Source of the DNA: Candidatus Choladousia intestinavium
GTDB taxonomy: Bacteria; Bacillota; Clostridia; Lachnospirales; Lachnospiraceae
Length of the DNA: 50,732 nt
Reading direction: 5' to 3'
Assembly (NCBI GenBank): GCA_018712785.1
Contig: DVGK01000081.1
Location: forward strand, 1-50,732
The notes under the pieces were generated by a model, which was not told the DNA's origin, made no database searches, and saw nothing but the letters and a program-made list of their open reading frames with translations. Shown piece after piece: positions 32,001 through 40,075 of the stretch. The stretch's first letter is position 1. Each line of letters starts with the position of its first letter. Position numbers and translations under genes: made by a program.

Positions 32001-35000
32001 ATACTCTGGAGAGAAGAATCGGCCCGGACAGCGATTACTTTTTATCTGGGGGCAGCTCTCTGTCCGCCATGCAGACTCTGTCTGAACTGGAGGATACGGC
32101 GGGCTGTCTGCTGAAAGTGTCGGATCTGTATGCATGCCGGACCCCGCGGCTTCTGGCCAGATATATACGCCAGGAAAGAGGAGGATGGACCTCGCCTGTA
32201 GAAGCCGCGGCGGGGATCCCCAAGAAGAGTCCCCAGGAGCGGTATCCTCTGTCCCCGGTTCAGAAGGGAATCTATTTTCAGACGATGCTGGATCAAAGAG
32301 GGCTGCTTTACAACATGTCGGGAGCTTTCCTTCTGCAGGAAACTCCGGACCCGGATAGACTTCAGAACGCGTTCAGAAAGCTGATCGCAGGAGAAGAGCT
32401 TCTGAGAACCAGCTTTCGACAGCGGCCGGAGGGAATCTTTGCTTTTGTGGAGGAAGAAGTACCATTTGACCTGCAGGAAGTTCAGGGCAGCGACATTCAG
32501 GAGGCAATAAAAAGATTCTCTGCTCCCTTTGACCTTTCCAAAGCGCCGCTTCTGAGGGCCGGACTGTGGAGAAACCAGCAGGGACAGGTATATCTGCTGA
32601 TGGATTCCCATCATATTATAGGGGACGGGCTTACGACGCCGATTCTCCTGGAGCGGCTCTCTGCCTATTATGAGGGAAGAACGCCCAGACTGCCGGAACT
32701 TACCTATCTGGATTACGCCTGCTGGCTGAACGGGCAGGGGGGAGCCAAAGAAGCGGACCGGGAATATTGGAGAGAGCATCTGACGCCTATGCCGGAGCCG
32801 CTGGCGCTTCCGGGGGACCACACAAGATCCAGAAGCATCAGTTTTCGCGGTGGCAAATATTTACTGACTCTTCCGGAAAGCCTGGGAAAAGAAATCCACG
32901 AATTCTGCAGGAGCAGAAATGTATCTGCTTATCATCTGTTTCTGGGAGCCTTCGGATATCTTCTGTCAGAAATCGGAGGAAGGAAAGAGCTGATTGTGGG
33001 CTCGCCTGTAACAGACAGGGCACGTCCGGAGCTTCGGCAGGTGTGCGGCCCCTTTATAAATGTAATGCCCGTAAAGATCCAGGCTGAGAGAGAAATCTTT
33101 GTAGGAGAATATCTGGAAAAGATCCGGAAGGAAACCGCGGATATGATGGATCACAGCCGCTGTACGCCGGAAGAGATCATCTCTCTGCTGGGACTGAAAG
33201 GGGAACCGGGAAAGAGTCCTCTGTACAGTGTGATTCTTTCCATGCGCCCATTTGATGACTCGGTTCTCGCCTTTGACGGAAAACCGGTGGAGTATGCGGC
33301 GGCAGATACCGGAACTGCCAAGGCAGATCTGGGACTTGATATTGGACAAAAAGAAAATTTATATACATTAAGCTTTGAGTATGGGGCAGAACTCTTTGAG
33401 GAGGAAACGATTGCCCTCTATGCCCGCAGTATGCAGACGCTTCTGACCCAGATGGTCTCAGGGGAACAGAAAAAGTTAGGGGAACTGGAGATGCTGGATC
33501 TTTCAGACAGAGAGAATCTTTTTGATATTCCAGACCATACCTTCCGGCCCTATTTAAACCTTCCGGTCCATGAGGCGGCCAGAAGAGAGGCGCTGCGGCA
33601 CCGGTTTGAGACTGCTGTGATTTTCCACGGGCAGATGACGACCAGAATCCAGCTGGAAGAGCGGGCATGTCAGATCGCAAATGCGCTGGCAGCGGCGGGG
33701 GTGAGACCGGGGGAGAGAATCGGACTTTCGATGAAACGGACGCCGGAATTCTTCGCTTCCATGCTGGGAATTCTGAAGAATGGCTGCGCGTATGTGCCTC
33801 TTCTTTCTGCATTGCCGGAAAAGCGGCTTCTTTATATGGTTCAGACGGGGAGCATAGAGAGAATTCTCTGCGATCCTTCATCCAAGGAGTCGCTGCCGGA
33901 AGAATTAAGAAAAATAGCGCTGATTCCCGGCAGAGACGAACCGAAGGAATTTTCAGGCGTGCCGGTAAGCCCGGAGGATCTGATTAACGTGCTCTTTACC
34001 TCCGGTTCTACCGGAAGGCCCAAGGGCGTGATGATCCGTCACAGATCCATAGCCAACCTTCTGTCTAACATGAAGGAGGCTCTGGAATGCGTGACACGTC
34101 CTATGATCTGCGCAACTACGCCGGTGTTTGACATATTTATTACAGAGAGCCTTCTTCCTCTGGCTCTCGGAAAGACAATTATACTGGCTGATGAGGAAGA
34201 GATGCTTCTTCCGTGGAAACTGGCGGAGCTGATGGAAACGTATCAGGCGGGATTTATTCAGTTTACGGCTTCAAGGCTGGCCATGTGTCTGACAAATGAA
34301 AGTTTCTGCAGGGCATCCAGACATCTTCAGTTTACCATTGTGGGAGGAGAACAGGTGGCGCCGGCTCTGGTGGCTAAGTTTAAGGAGCAGGGAGGCGGCC
34401 GGCTGGTAAATCTGTATGGGCCCACAGAAGCGGCTGTCTATATTACTATGACAGATCTGCAGGAAAATGAAGATGTAACCATCGGAAGACCTATGGGAAA
34501 CTGCCGTGTCTACGTAATGGACGAAAACAGAAACCGTCTGATGCCGACGGCTGTGGGTGAATTGTACCTGGCCGGAGAAGGCGTTGCGGCAGGCTATATA
34601 GGGAGAGAGGATCTTACAGAGGCAGCCTTTTTCCCGGATCCCTTTGTTCCGGGAAGCAGGATGTATAAAAGCGGTGACCTTGGCAGACTGCGCGCGGACG
34701 GCCGTTTGGAATGCTGGGGCCGATTAGACGCGCAGGTAAAGATCAATGGCCAGAGACTGGAGATTGACGAGATCGTAAATGTTATGATGGATTCAGGAAT
34801 GGCGGATCAGGCTGTGGTGGTTCCGGTGCAGCGAGAAAATTCCGGGGTGGAGCTTCATGCTTTCTGCACGGGAATGCAGAAGGAATCCCTGGAGCAGCTT
34901 AAGGCGTATATGGGAGAATATCTGCCGGATTATATGATACCGGGCAGCTTCCATTTCTTAAAGGAACTGCCGTATACTGCAGGAGGAAAAGCAGATCTTA

Positions 35001-36559
35001 CCAGACTGAAAAAGATGGCGGAGGAGGGATGCCAGGATGAGATTCAGAAGGCAGAAGCTCCTGCGCTCCGGGCAGAGCCGCTGCAGGAGACGCTGCCGCA
35101 GGCAGAGCCGGACTTAGAGGAGAAACCCGCGGCAGGGGAAGCTTCACAGAATGAGAATCCGGAAAAAGAAGAGACTTCTCTGAATACAGTAGAGGACCTT
35201 CTGAAAATCTGGGAGGAAGTACTGGGAAGAAAGGACCTTCGGCCGGATGAGTCCTTCTTTGACCAGGGAGGGACTTCTCTGGGCGTTCTCACAGCCCTCA
35301 GCCATTACTTCAACTGTCATATTAAAATGAGTATAGAAGAATTTTACAAGTATCCCACGGCAAGAGCTCAGGCAAACCTTCTTGGGCTTGGTGAAAAAGA
35401 AAGCCGTGGGGGAGATTCTGCCGCCAAGGCAGGGGAAATGCCCAGACACGTGCCGGCATACTCCGGCGTGGGATCTGAGCTTCCGGAAACCGTGTTTGTT
35501 ACCGGAGCTACGGGATTTTTCGGGGCTCATCTGGTACAGGCTCTTCTGGCAGGAGGAGTCAGAAAAGTGATTTGCCTGGTCCGGGGCAGCGAAAGCCGGC
35601 TGTATGAAGCGCTGGCCTGGTATTTCGGCGCAGGCTGGACTGCAGGCGCGGCTGGAAGGATTGAGGCTGTCTCCGGAGACATTACACTTCCATTTATGGG
35701 AATGCAGGAAGAGGAGTATGAGAGGCTGGCCTCCAGGATTCAGGCAGTCTACCACAGCGCTGCGGATGTACGCCATTATACCTCAGACGAAGCTTCCTTT
35801 ATGGACAGTAATTTAAAGGGAACCAGGGAGGCTATAAATTTGGCACTCAGAGCAGGGGCTGTGCTGCATCATATGTCTTCTGTGAGCATATCAGGAGAGT
35901 ATCTGCCGGAGGCTCCCGAAAAACGACTGGAGTTTACGGAGGAAGATCTTTATATAGGGCAGAACTGCCTGGATAACATTTACGTTAAGAGTAAAATTCT
36001 GGCAGAAGCCCGGGTTTATGAGGCTATGGAAAGAGAGGGGCTGAAAGCCCAGGTTTACAGACTGGGACGGCTGGTAGGACGGAGTTTGGACGGCGTCTTC
36101 CAGAGAAATCCGGAAAATAATATGTACTATCTTTTCGTTAATGCCATAGCATCGCTGGGAGCGCTTCCAAAAGAACTGGAGGAACTGCCTATGGATCTGA
36201 CGCCGGTAGATTTCGCGGCTAAAGCTGTAGTTTCTCTGAGAGGCTGCGGAATGACAGCTGCGCATATTATGAATCCATGCCCGGTTTCTATGGGCAGGAT
36301 GTTCCCGAAAATTCTGCCGGGAATCCGGATTCTGGAAAGAAAAGAGTTTGACCGGTATCTGCAGGAGGCCATGGGAAGAGAAAAAGATAATACGGAATTT
36401 CCTCTTTTGTATAACTTCCTGAATAATTACCGCAGCCATCTGGTGAAGATTGAACCGGTCTGCCTGCGAACCTGGGAATGCTTAAAAAGAGCCGGTATCG
36501 GTGGAGAGGCTTTGTCTGAGGCGTCTCTGTTAAGCGGGGTAGCGGCTGTTATTAAGTAA
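29096..36559 (+). CDS. Two-module nonribosomal peptide synthetase with terminal reductase (C-A-T-C-A-T-R)
   Basis: This 2487-residue synthetase should condense an acyl starter with two amino acids and release the product as an aldehyde. Domains by residue: C1 about 5-440 (HHIISDGWS near 138), A1 about 465-950 (YTSGSTGKPKG near 608, NQYGPSEATVA, YRTGD), T1 near 987 (SGGSSLSA, Ser present), C2 about 1040-1470 (HHIIGDG near 1172), A2 about 1490-1975 (FTSGSTGRPKG near 1635, NLYGPTEAAVY), a Glu/Pro/Ala-rich linker about 1982-2030, T2 near 2060 (DQGGTSLG), and R about 2130-2480 (VTGATGFFGAHL, YVKSK near 2295). All core motifs are intact. By-eye specificity codes are DALAVGQVAK (A1) and DITQIGLVYK (A2, nearest to glycine-type DILQLGLIWK). 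The leading C domain, with the AMP ligase and ACP downstream, implies lipo-initiation. Start at 29096 after AAAGGAT; a longer frame from 29024 has no ribosome site. Confidence 0.93.
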   Translation: MSETVQYQTWPLSFSQRNIWDLERAVEGTSINNISTTLRIQGRVDFALLQKTLNLLIEKDPCLRSRIIIKEGEPVWYTSPYVRENFPIYDFSGAGEKGLKVWEDTLTREPIPVLRSPLYRFVLFRTGEHSGGVFIKIHHIISDGWSQALVCNRIAHTYLELLYGDTAVPEESPGYELHIQEEQEYIGSLHYERDRRYWKEQLSHYHMPSVIKDLKGAEISPVGRRVSFQLPQHLNHAIYTFCMENRVAPFAVFYMALAIYFKHIRGEEIFTIGVPIFNRTSYVFKQCTGMFVSTLPFINEIDGDWTFREFNEKLAESWYDLLRHQRFPFKDITAMANAPDGRLFQVALSYQDSSVYESHDTSVIFSGRWHYSGYQAEQLCIHLSNLDSPRKYAVDYDYLTQFFSEEEISVFHFCLMNLLSKAFSNPNMKICQLSMLNAEVQEKVLYTFNRTTRYIGKADAYHLFENNVLRYPRRAALIREGERLRYQELDRMAVYVSEALGQIMPGKKGLAAILLPRDFSLFAGMMGTLRLGWGYLLISDETPKLRALEILNQSLADVLITDLVSARELQEKGLSIPILDAGGIFPAVQEAKETRKEASMEDLAYVVYTSGSTGKPKGVEITQKSLVNLAQAMVSVYAGGAVLSMCNTGFDAFVLESSAALLNGRTIVLPTEEELESPKRLARLITGYAVGFLATTPSRLFFLTKEQDFSRALSNVESIVCGGEAFPRELLVKLSMCTEARIYNQYGPSEATVAVSHKLLNGASSITAGSPLQNCRLYVLDEWRKPLPVGVYGELYIGGICVGKGYRNDPALTEERFIPSPFESDERLYRTGDIACWTEDGEIVLAGRRDRQIKLRGLRVEPQEISSCIASHPKVSDAAARVLTVAGQTVIAVYYTSDIQLSEVELLTFAASYLPHYMLPSFVIRVPVIPLTQNGKVDESRLPLPEVGDELQEDTEDSLVRMIMEIFSNTLERRIGPDSDYFLSGGSSLSAMQTLSELEDTAGCLLKVSDLYACRTPRLLARYIRQERGGWTSPVEAAAGIPKKSPQERYPLSPVQKGIYFQTMLDQRGLLYNMSGAFLLQETPDPDRLQNAFRKLIAGEELLRTSFRQRPEGIFAFVEEEVPFDLQEVQGSDIQEAIKRFSAPFDLSKAPLLRAGLWRNQQGQVYLLMDSHHIIGDGLTTPILLERLSAYYEGRTPRLPELTYLDYACWLNGQGGAKEADREYWREHLTPMPEPLALPGDHTRSRSISFRGGKYLLTLPESLGKEIHEFCRSRNVSAYHLFLGAFGYLLSEIGGRKELIVGSPVTDRARPELRQVCGPFINVMPVKIQAEREIFVGEYLEKIRKETADMMDHSRCTPEEIISLLGLKGEPGKSPLYSVILSMRPFDDSVLAFDGKPVEYAAADTGTAKADLGLDIGQKENLYTLSFEYGAELFEEETIALYARSMQTLLTQMVSGEQKKLGELEMLDLSDRENLFDIPDHTFRPYLNLPVHEAARREALRHRFETAVIFHGQMTTRIQLEERACQIANALAAAGVRPGERIGLSMKRTPEFFASMLGILKNGCAYVPLLSALPEKRLLYMVQTGSIERILCDPSSKESLPEELRKIALIPGRDEPKEFSGVPVSPEDLINVLFTSGSTGRPKGVMIRHRSIANLLSNMKEALECVTRPMICATTPVFDIFITESLLPLALGKTIILADEEEMLLPWKLAELMETYQAGFIQFTASRLAMCLTNESFCRASRHLQFTIVGGEQVAPALVAKFKEQGGGRLVNLYGPTEAAVYITMTDLQENEDVTIGRPMGNCRVYVMDENRNRLMPTAVGELYLAGEGVAAGYIGREDLTEAAFFPDPFVPGSRMYKSGDLGRLRADGRLECWGRLDAQVKINGQRLEIDEIVNVMMDSGMADQAVVVPVQRENSGVELHAFCTGMQKESLEQLKAYMGEYLPDYMIPGSFHFLKELPYTAGGKADLTRLKKMAEEGCQDEIQKAEAPALRAEPLQETLPQAEPDLEEKPAAGEASQNENPEKEETSLNTVEDLLKIWEEVLGRKDLRPDESFFDQGGTSLGVLTALSHYFNCHIKMSIEEFYKYPTARAQANLLGLGEKESRGGDSAAKAGEMPRHVPAYSGVGSELPETVFVTGATGFFGAHLVQALLAGGVRKVICLVRGSESRLYEALAWYFGAGWTAGAAGRIEAVSGDITLPFMGMQEEEYERLASRIQAVYHSAADVRHYTSDEASFMDSNLKGTREAINLALRAGAVLHHMSSVSISGEYLPEAPEKRLEFTEEDLYIGQNCLDNIYVKSKILAEARVYEAMEREGLKAQVYRLGRLVGRSLDGVFQRNPENNMYYLFVNAIASLGALPKELEELPMDLTPVDFAAKAVVSLRGCGMTAAHIMNPCPVSMGRMFPKILPGIRILERKEFDRYLQEAMGREKDNTEFPLLYNFLNNYRSHLVKIEPVCLRTWECLKRAGIGGEALSEASLLSGVAAVIK

Positions 36560-36574
36560 AGATCCCAAATAGTT

Positions 36575-36617
36575 ATGCAGGCATCTTGGCTCTGGCTCAT
36601 TGTTTGCGGAAATAAAA
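36575..36617 (+). repeat. Degenerate copy of the intergenic repeat element
   Basis: It aligns with 17556-17597 at 34 of 43 positions with one gap, sharing TGGCTC, GCGG and AATAAAA words. It lies in the 89-base gap between the NRPS and histidine-kinase genes, where no clear promoter or terminator is seen. Confidence 0.45.
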
Positions 36618-36648
36618 CCGGTAACCGGGGAAAGGGAGCATTCAGACA

Positions 36649-38562
36649 ATGATTTCCAATCTATTTGCAGTTTTTGCAGTTATCGCTTTAGTTTTTATAG
36701 GTGTTTTTATTATCTGGAGTTTAAAAACGCAGCATCTTAAACTTTTGCATAAATTGTATATGGCTTTAGCCATATGTTATGCGGTATGGGCATTAGCGCT
36801 CTTAATTATGAAATTTGTGGATCAGGATAACACCTATGTCTTGTTCTGCCTGGATGCAGTTACAAATTCCACGGGTCCTCTGATGCCAGCCCTTTATCTG
36901 TGCATTGCGCTGGCATTTTTGGGGGACTGGCAGAAACTGCCGGCCAAAGCATGGGGGCTTTTTGTGATTCCGATTCTGACAGCGGTGGTGGTTTGGACAA
37001 ATCCATTGCATCATCTTCAGTACAGAGTATTTTCAATTATAAAAAGTGAGATTGTTTTTGGACCGTATTCCTTAGTTTCGGGTGCTTATTGCTATATCTG
37101 CCTTTTAATAGCTATGTTTTTGATGATACGGTATGCGCTCCAGAATCGAATCCGAATGTACGTTATGCAGTGTACAGTTTTCGCGTTAGGAGGTGTTTGC
37201 CCCCTTGCCGTGAGCGTAGCTTCCACTTTTACATCGAAACTTCCGATAACGGCCACGCCCATGAGCTTTATGACCACTGTTATTTTAAACGGAATCGCCA
37301 TATATTGTCTGCATATCTTTGATATTAAGCCTATGGCGACGCAGCTGGTACTGGATTCGATCTCAGACGCATATTTGATATTGAGCGATGGGGGAAGGAT
37401 TGTAAGCTTTAACAAACCGTTTTTTCAGATTTTTTCTCAGAGATATAAATTCAGAGAGGGAGCTTATCTGCATGATTTTATTTTAGAGGATGATACTGGC
37501 CCTGGGATTAATAATTCTAATACGGTAATTTATGACTTGATTTCCGCGGCGGATTCATGCCGTTCCAGCTTGTCTACGATTTTTTATGAGCAATCTATTA
37601 TTGTAAAAGAAAAAGAATCGGCAGTAAAAAAGTATTTTATAACAGAAGTATCTCCTGTTATTTTGAAAAAGAGTTTCGCGGGATGCATTATTATTTTTAA
37701 AGATGTAACTCAGCTGAAGAACAGTATGCAGGAACTGCAGGAAAGTCAGGCCAGAATGATGGAACAGGAAAGGCTTGCTTTTTTGGGGCAGATGATCGGA
37801 GGATTGGCGCATAATTTAAAGACTCCTATCATGAGTATTTCAGGCTGCGCGTCCTCTATCGAAGCGTTAGTAGAGGAAGGAAGAGAAAGTCTGGGAGATG
37901 AGGAGGTTACGGAGCAGGATTATAAAGAAATTTTTGGGGAGATGAATGAATGGCTCAAAAAAATTCATGAATCTTCAAGCTATATGTCTGAAGTAATTAC
38001 GGCTATAAAGGGGCAGGCCACTACAGTAGTTTCGGCTGCGGACGCCGAATTTACTGTAGATGAACTAGTTAAGAGGGTAACCCTTTTGATGCGCCATGAG
38101 CTTTTCACAAGCGGAAATACACTGACGATTGAATACGGCGGGGAGCGGGGAACGCTGATACAGGGAGATATAAACGGATTAATACAGGTTTTGGATAATT
38201 TTATTTCCAACGCGACTTATGCTCAGTATGGAAATGGGAAAATTGTACTGGGGGTAACAAGGGAGCAGGAAAATTTAAAAATTTATGTAAAGGACAACGG
38301 ACCAGGGGTAAGCAGTCAGGTAAAATCTCGTTTATTCAAAGAAATGGTAACAAGTAAAGGAATGAAAGGAACCGGGCTGGGGCTTTATATTTCACAGGCG
38401 ATTGTCCATGGAAATTTCGGAGGCAATCTCTGGTATGAAGATAATCCGGAGGGAGGAGCTATTTTTGGAATGTCCATACCGCTGGAACGAATTGTAACAA
38501 AAGAAGGGAAATTTGGAGGATTACAGAATGAGAAAAAAGAGGCAGGGATCAGGACAGAATAA
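36649..38562 (+). CDS. Membrane sensor histidine kinase (7TM-type N-terminus, PAS, HATPase)
   Basis: This 637-residue kinase begins with about seven hydrophobic helices (residues 5-225; FAVFAVIALVFIGVFIIWSL first), like HisKA_7TM sensors. A PAS domain follows (residues about 240-360, LVLDSISDAYLILSDGGRIVSFNKPFFQIF). The phosphoacceptor His lies near residue 387 in GGLAHNLKTPIMSISG, then come the HATPase boxes DNFISNATYAQYGNG, VKDNGPGVSSQ and KGTGLGLYISQAIV. The residue after His is Asn instead of the usual acidic residue. The next gene starts inside its end, so kinase and regulator are a pair. The signal could be the NRPS product or a membrane cue; unknown. The coding sequence is visibly more AT-rich than the NRPS gene. 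Confidence 0.9.
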   Translation: MISNLFAVFAVIALVFIGVFIIWSLKTQHLKLLHKLYMALAICYAVWALALLIMKFVDQDNTYVLFCLDAVTNSTGPLMPALYLCIALAFLGDWQKLPAKAWGLFVIPILTAVVVWTNPLHHLQYRVFSIIKSEIVFGPYSLVSGAYCYICLLIAMFLMIRYALQNRIRMYVMQCTVFALGGVCPLAVSVASTFTSKLPITATPMSFMTTVILNGIAIYCLHIFDIKPMATQLVLDSISDAYLILSDGGRIVSFNKPFFQIFSQRYKFREGAYLHDFILEDDTGPGINNSNTVIYDLISAADSCRSSLSTIFYEQSIIVKEKESAVKKYFITEVSPVILKKSFAGCIIIFKDVTQLKNSMQELQESQARMMEQERLAFLGQMIGGLAHNLKTPIMSISGCASSIEALVEEGRESLGDEEVTEQDYKEIFGEMNEWLKKIHESSSYMSEVITAIKGQATTVVSAADAEFTVDELVKRVTLLMRHELFTSGNTLTIEYGGERGTLIQGDINGLIQVLDNFISNATYAQYGNGKIVLGVTREQENLKIYVKDNGPGVSSQVKSRLFKEMVTSKGMKGTGLGLYISQAIVHGNFGGNLWYEDNPEGGAIFGMSIPLERIVTKEGKFGGLQNEKKEAGIRTE

Positions 38563-40006
38563 TTTTTCCATACTTACTGTAGATGATGATCCCATTATGA
38601 CATCGACTCTTCAGGCTTATTTTCAGAGATCAGGATATTATGTAGATGTTGAGAATGATCCCTGCGCGGCCATAGAACGAGTAAGGAAAAGACATTATGA
38701 CATTCTGCTTTTGGATTTTTTAATGACGCCTATTTCGGGAGATCAGGTAGTAGAAGAAATAAGAAATTTTGACAAAGATATTTTTATTATTTTGCTTACA
38801 GGTCACAAAAGTGTCGCGCCTCCAATTAAAACGATCCGGGAATTGGATATTCAGGGCTATTATGAGAAGGACGAACGTTTCGATCAGCTAGAGCTTCTTG
38901 TGGAATCCTGCGCGAAATCTATTATACAGATGCGTACCATACAGAATTATAAAAATGGGTTATCTGCAATTATGGATTCTCTCCCCGAAATTTATCATCT
39001 TCAGTCTTTTGAACATATTATGGGTGTTATTTTAAAAACTGCTTCCACTCTGATTCAGGCATCGGGATATGTATTAGAGCTGTCGCCTGATTTTGGACAG
39101 GGAGAGGAAGAAACTTACCAGGGTAATCTGATAAAGATACAGGGGGAGACAGAAGGCTATCCGAGAATGACAAAAATGTCCGTCTGGAATGGAGAAAAAG
39201 GGACGGCGATCGTATACGATGAGCCATGGGTAATGCTTCCTTTTCATAACCCGTCGGGAAAGATCATTGGTCTTTTGTCAGCAAGAGTATCCGAGGCCCC
39301 CAAAGATGATAAGTTTCAGCTGCTGGAAGTTTTTTCTAAGCAGGTTTCGGTGGCTTTAAGCAATGTGCTTCTTCATTCGCTGGTAGAGAGAAAAAATAAT
39401 GAAATAATGAAAGCATACGCCCATTTGAGGAGCAGCTATGTGGAAGTAGTGGATGCATTGAGAATTTTGGTAGATGCAAGAGATACATATACCAGGGGTC
39501 ATTCAGACAGAGTGGCGGAATGCGCTTCCATGATTGCAAAGGCGATGGGAAAAGATGACAGTTACTGTGAAAGAGTACGCATTGCAGGCCTTTTTCATGA
39601 TATAGGGAAAATAGGAGTTTCCGACGAAATTTTAATGAAAAAAGGACCGCTGACAGAGGAAGAATTTGCTATAATTAAAAAGCATCCCCAGGATGGCGCA
39701 AGAATTCTTTCCGCGCTCACTATGTTTCAGGACATTGTCCCGATTGTCCGGTCCCACCATGAGAGAATGGATGGAAAAGGCTATCCGGATGGCCTGAAAA
39801 GCGAAATGATACCGGAAGAGGCCAGGATTATCGCAGTCGCGGATTCTTTTGACGCTATGACATCCAACCGGTCATACAGAAAAGCGCTTTCTATTAAAGC
39901 AGCGGTAGATGAGCTGGTGAAAGGTAAAAATACCCAGTTTGACCCGGCGGCGGTAGAAGCATTTTTATCAATCGATTCGGAATATCTTAAAGAATCAGGA
40001 GAATAA
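38528..40006 (+). CDS. Response regulator with HD-GYP (cyclic di-GMP phosphodiesterase) output
   Basis: This 492-residue regulator has a REC domain (residues 14-130: ILTVDDDPIMTSTLQAYF, phosphoacceptor Asp near 62 in ILLLDFLMTPISG, Thr in LLTGHKS). A GAF-like middle follows (about 150-290), then a full HD-GYP domain: RDTYTRGHSDRVAECASMIA, GLFHDIGKIGVSDEIL (about residue 356), IVRSHHERMDGKGYPDGLK and RIIAVADSFDAMTSNRSYR. The HD pair and GYP motif are intact, so hydrolysis of c-di-GMP is expected, not direct DNA binding. The ATG at 38528 lies inside the kinase gene (35-base overlap) seven bases after GGAGGA. Its position between a peptide synthetase and the acyl-loading genes is unusual. Confidence 0.92.
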   Translation: MRKKRQGSGQNNFSILTVDDDPIMTSTLQAYFQRSGYYVDVENDPCAAIERVRKRHYDILLLDFLMTPISGDQVVEEIRNFDKDIFIILLTGHKSVAPPIKTIRELDIQGYYEKDERFDQLELLVESCAKSIIQMRTIQNYKNGLSAIMDSLPEIYHLQSFEHIMGVILKTASTLIQASGYVLELSPDFGQGEEETYQGNLIKIQGETEGYPRMTKMSVWNGEKGTAIVYDEPWVMLPFHNPSGKIIGLLSARVSEAPKDDKFQLLEVFSKQVSVALSNVLLHSLVERKNNEIMKAYAHLRSSYVEVVDALRILVDARDTYTRGHSDRVAECASMIAKAMGKDDSYCERVRIAGLFHDIGKIGVSDEILMKKGPLTEEEFAIIKKHPQDGARILSALTMFQDIVPIVRSHHERMDGKGYPDGLKSEMIPEEARIIAVADSFDAMTSNRSYRKALSIKAAVDELVKGKNTQFDPAAVEAFLSIDSEYLKESGE

Positions 40007-40029
40007 ATTATTAAACGATGTACTCTTGG

Positions 40030-40045
40030 CACTGCTCTCGCAGTG
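40030..40045 (+). promoter_or_regulatory. Small hairpin in the 69-base gap before the AMP ligase
   Basis: CACTGC-TCTC-GCAGTG forms a perfect 6-bp stem followed by TTAAAATAAA. The surrounding words (CTTGGC, AATAAA) weakly resemble the repeats at 17556 and 36575; this third copy is doubtful. Confidence 0.3.
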
Positions 40046-40075
40046 TTAAAATAAAGCAAAGGGAGAAATGAAACT

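Noticed and set aside
40016..40056. Third copy of the intergenic repeat before the AMP ligase
   Set aside because: Only short words (CTTGGC, AATAAA) match, and the alignment needs several gaps, so it is recorded as a hairpin only.
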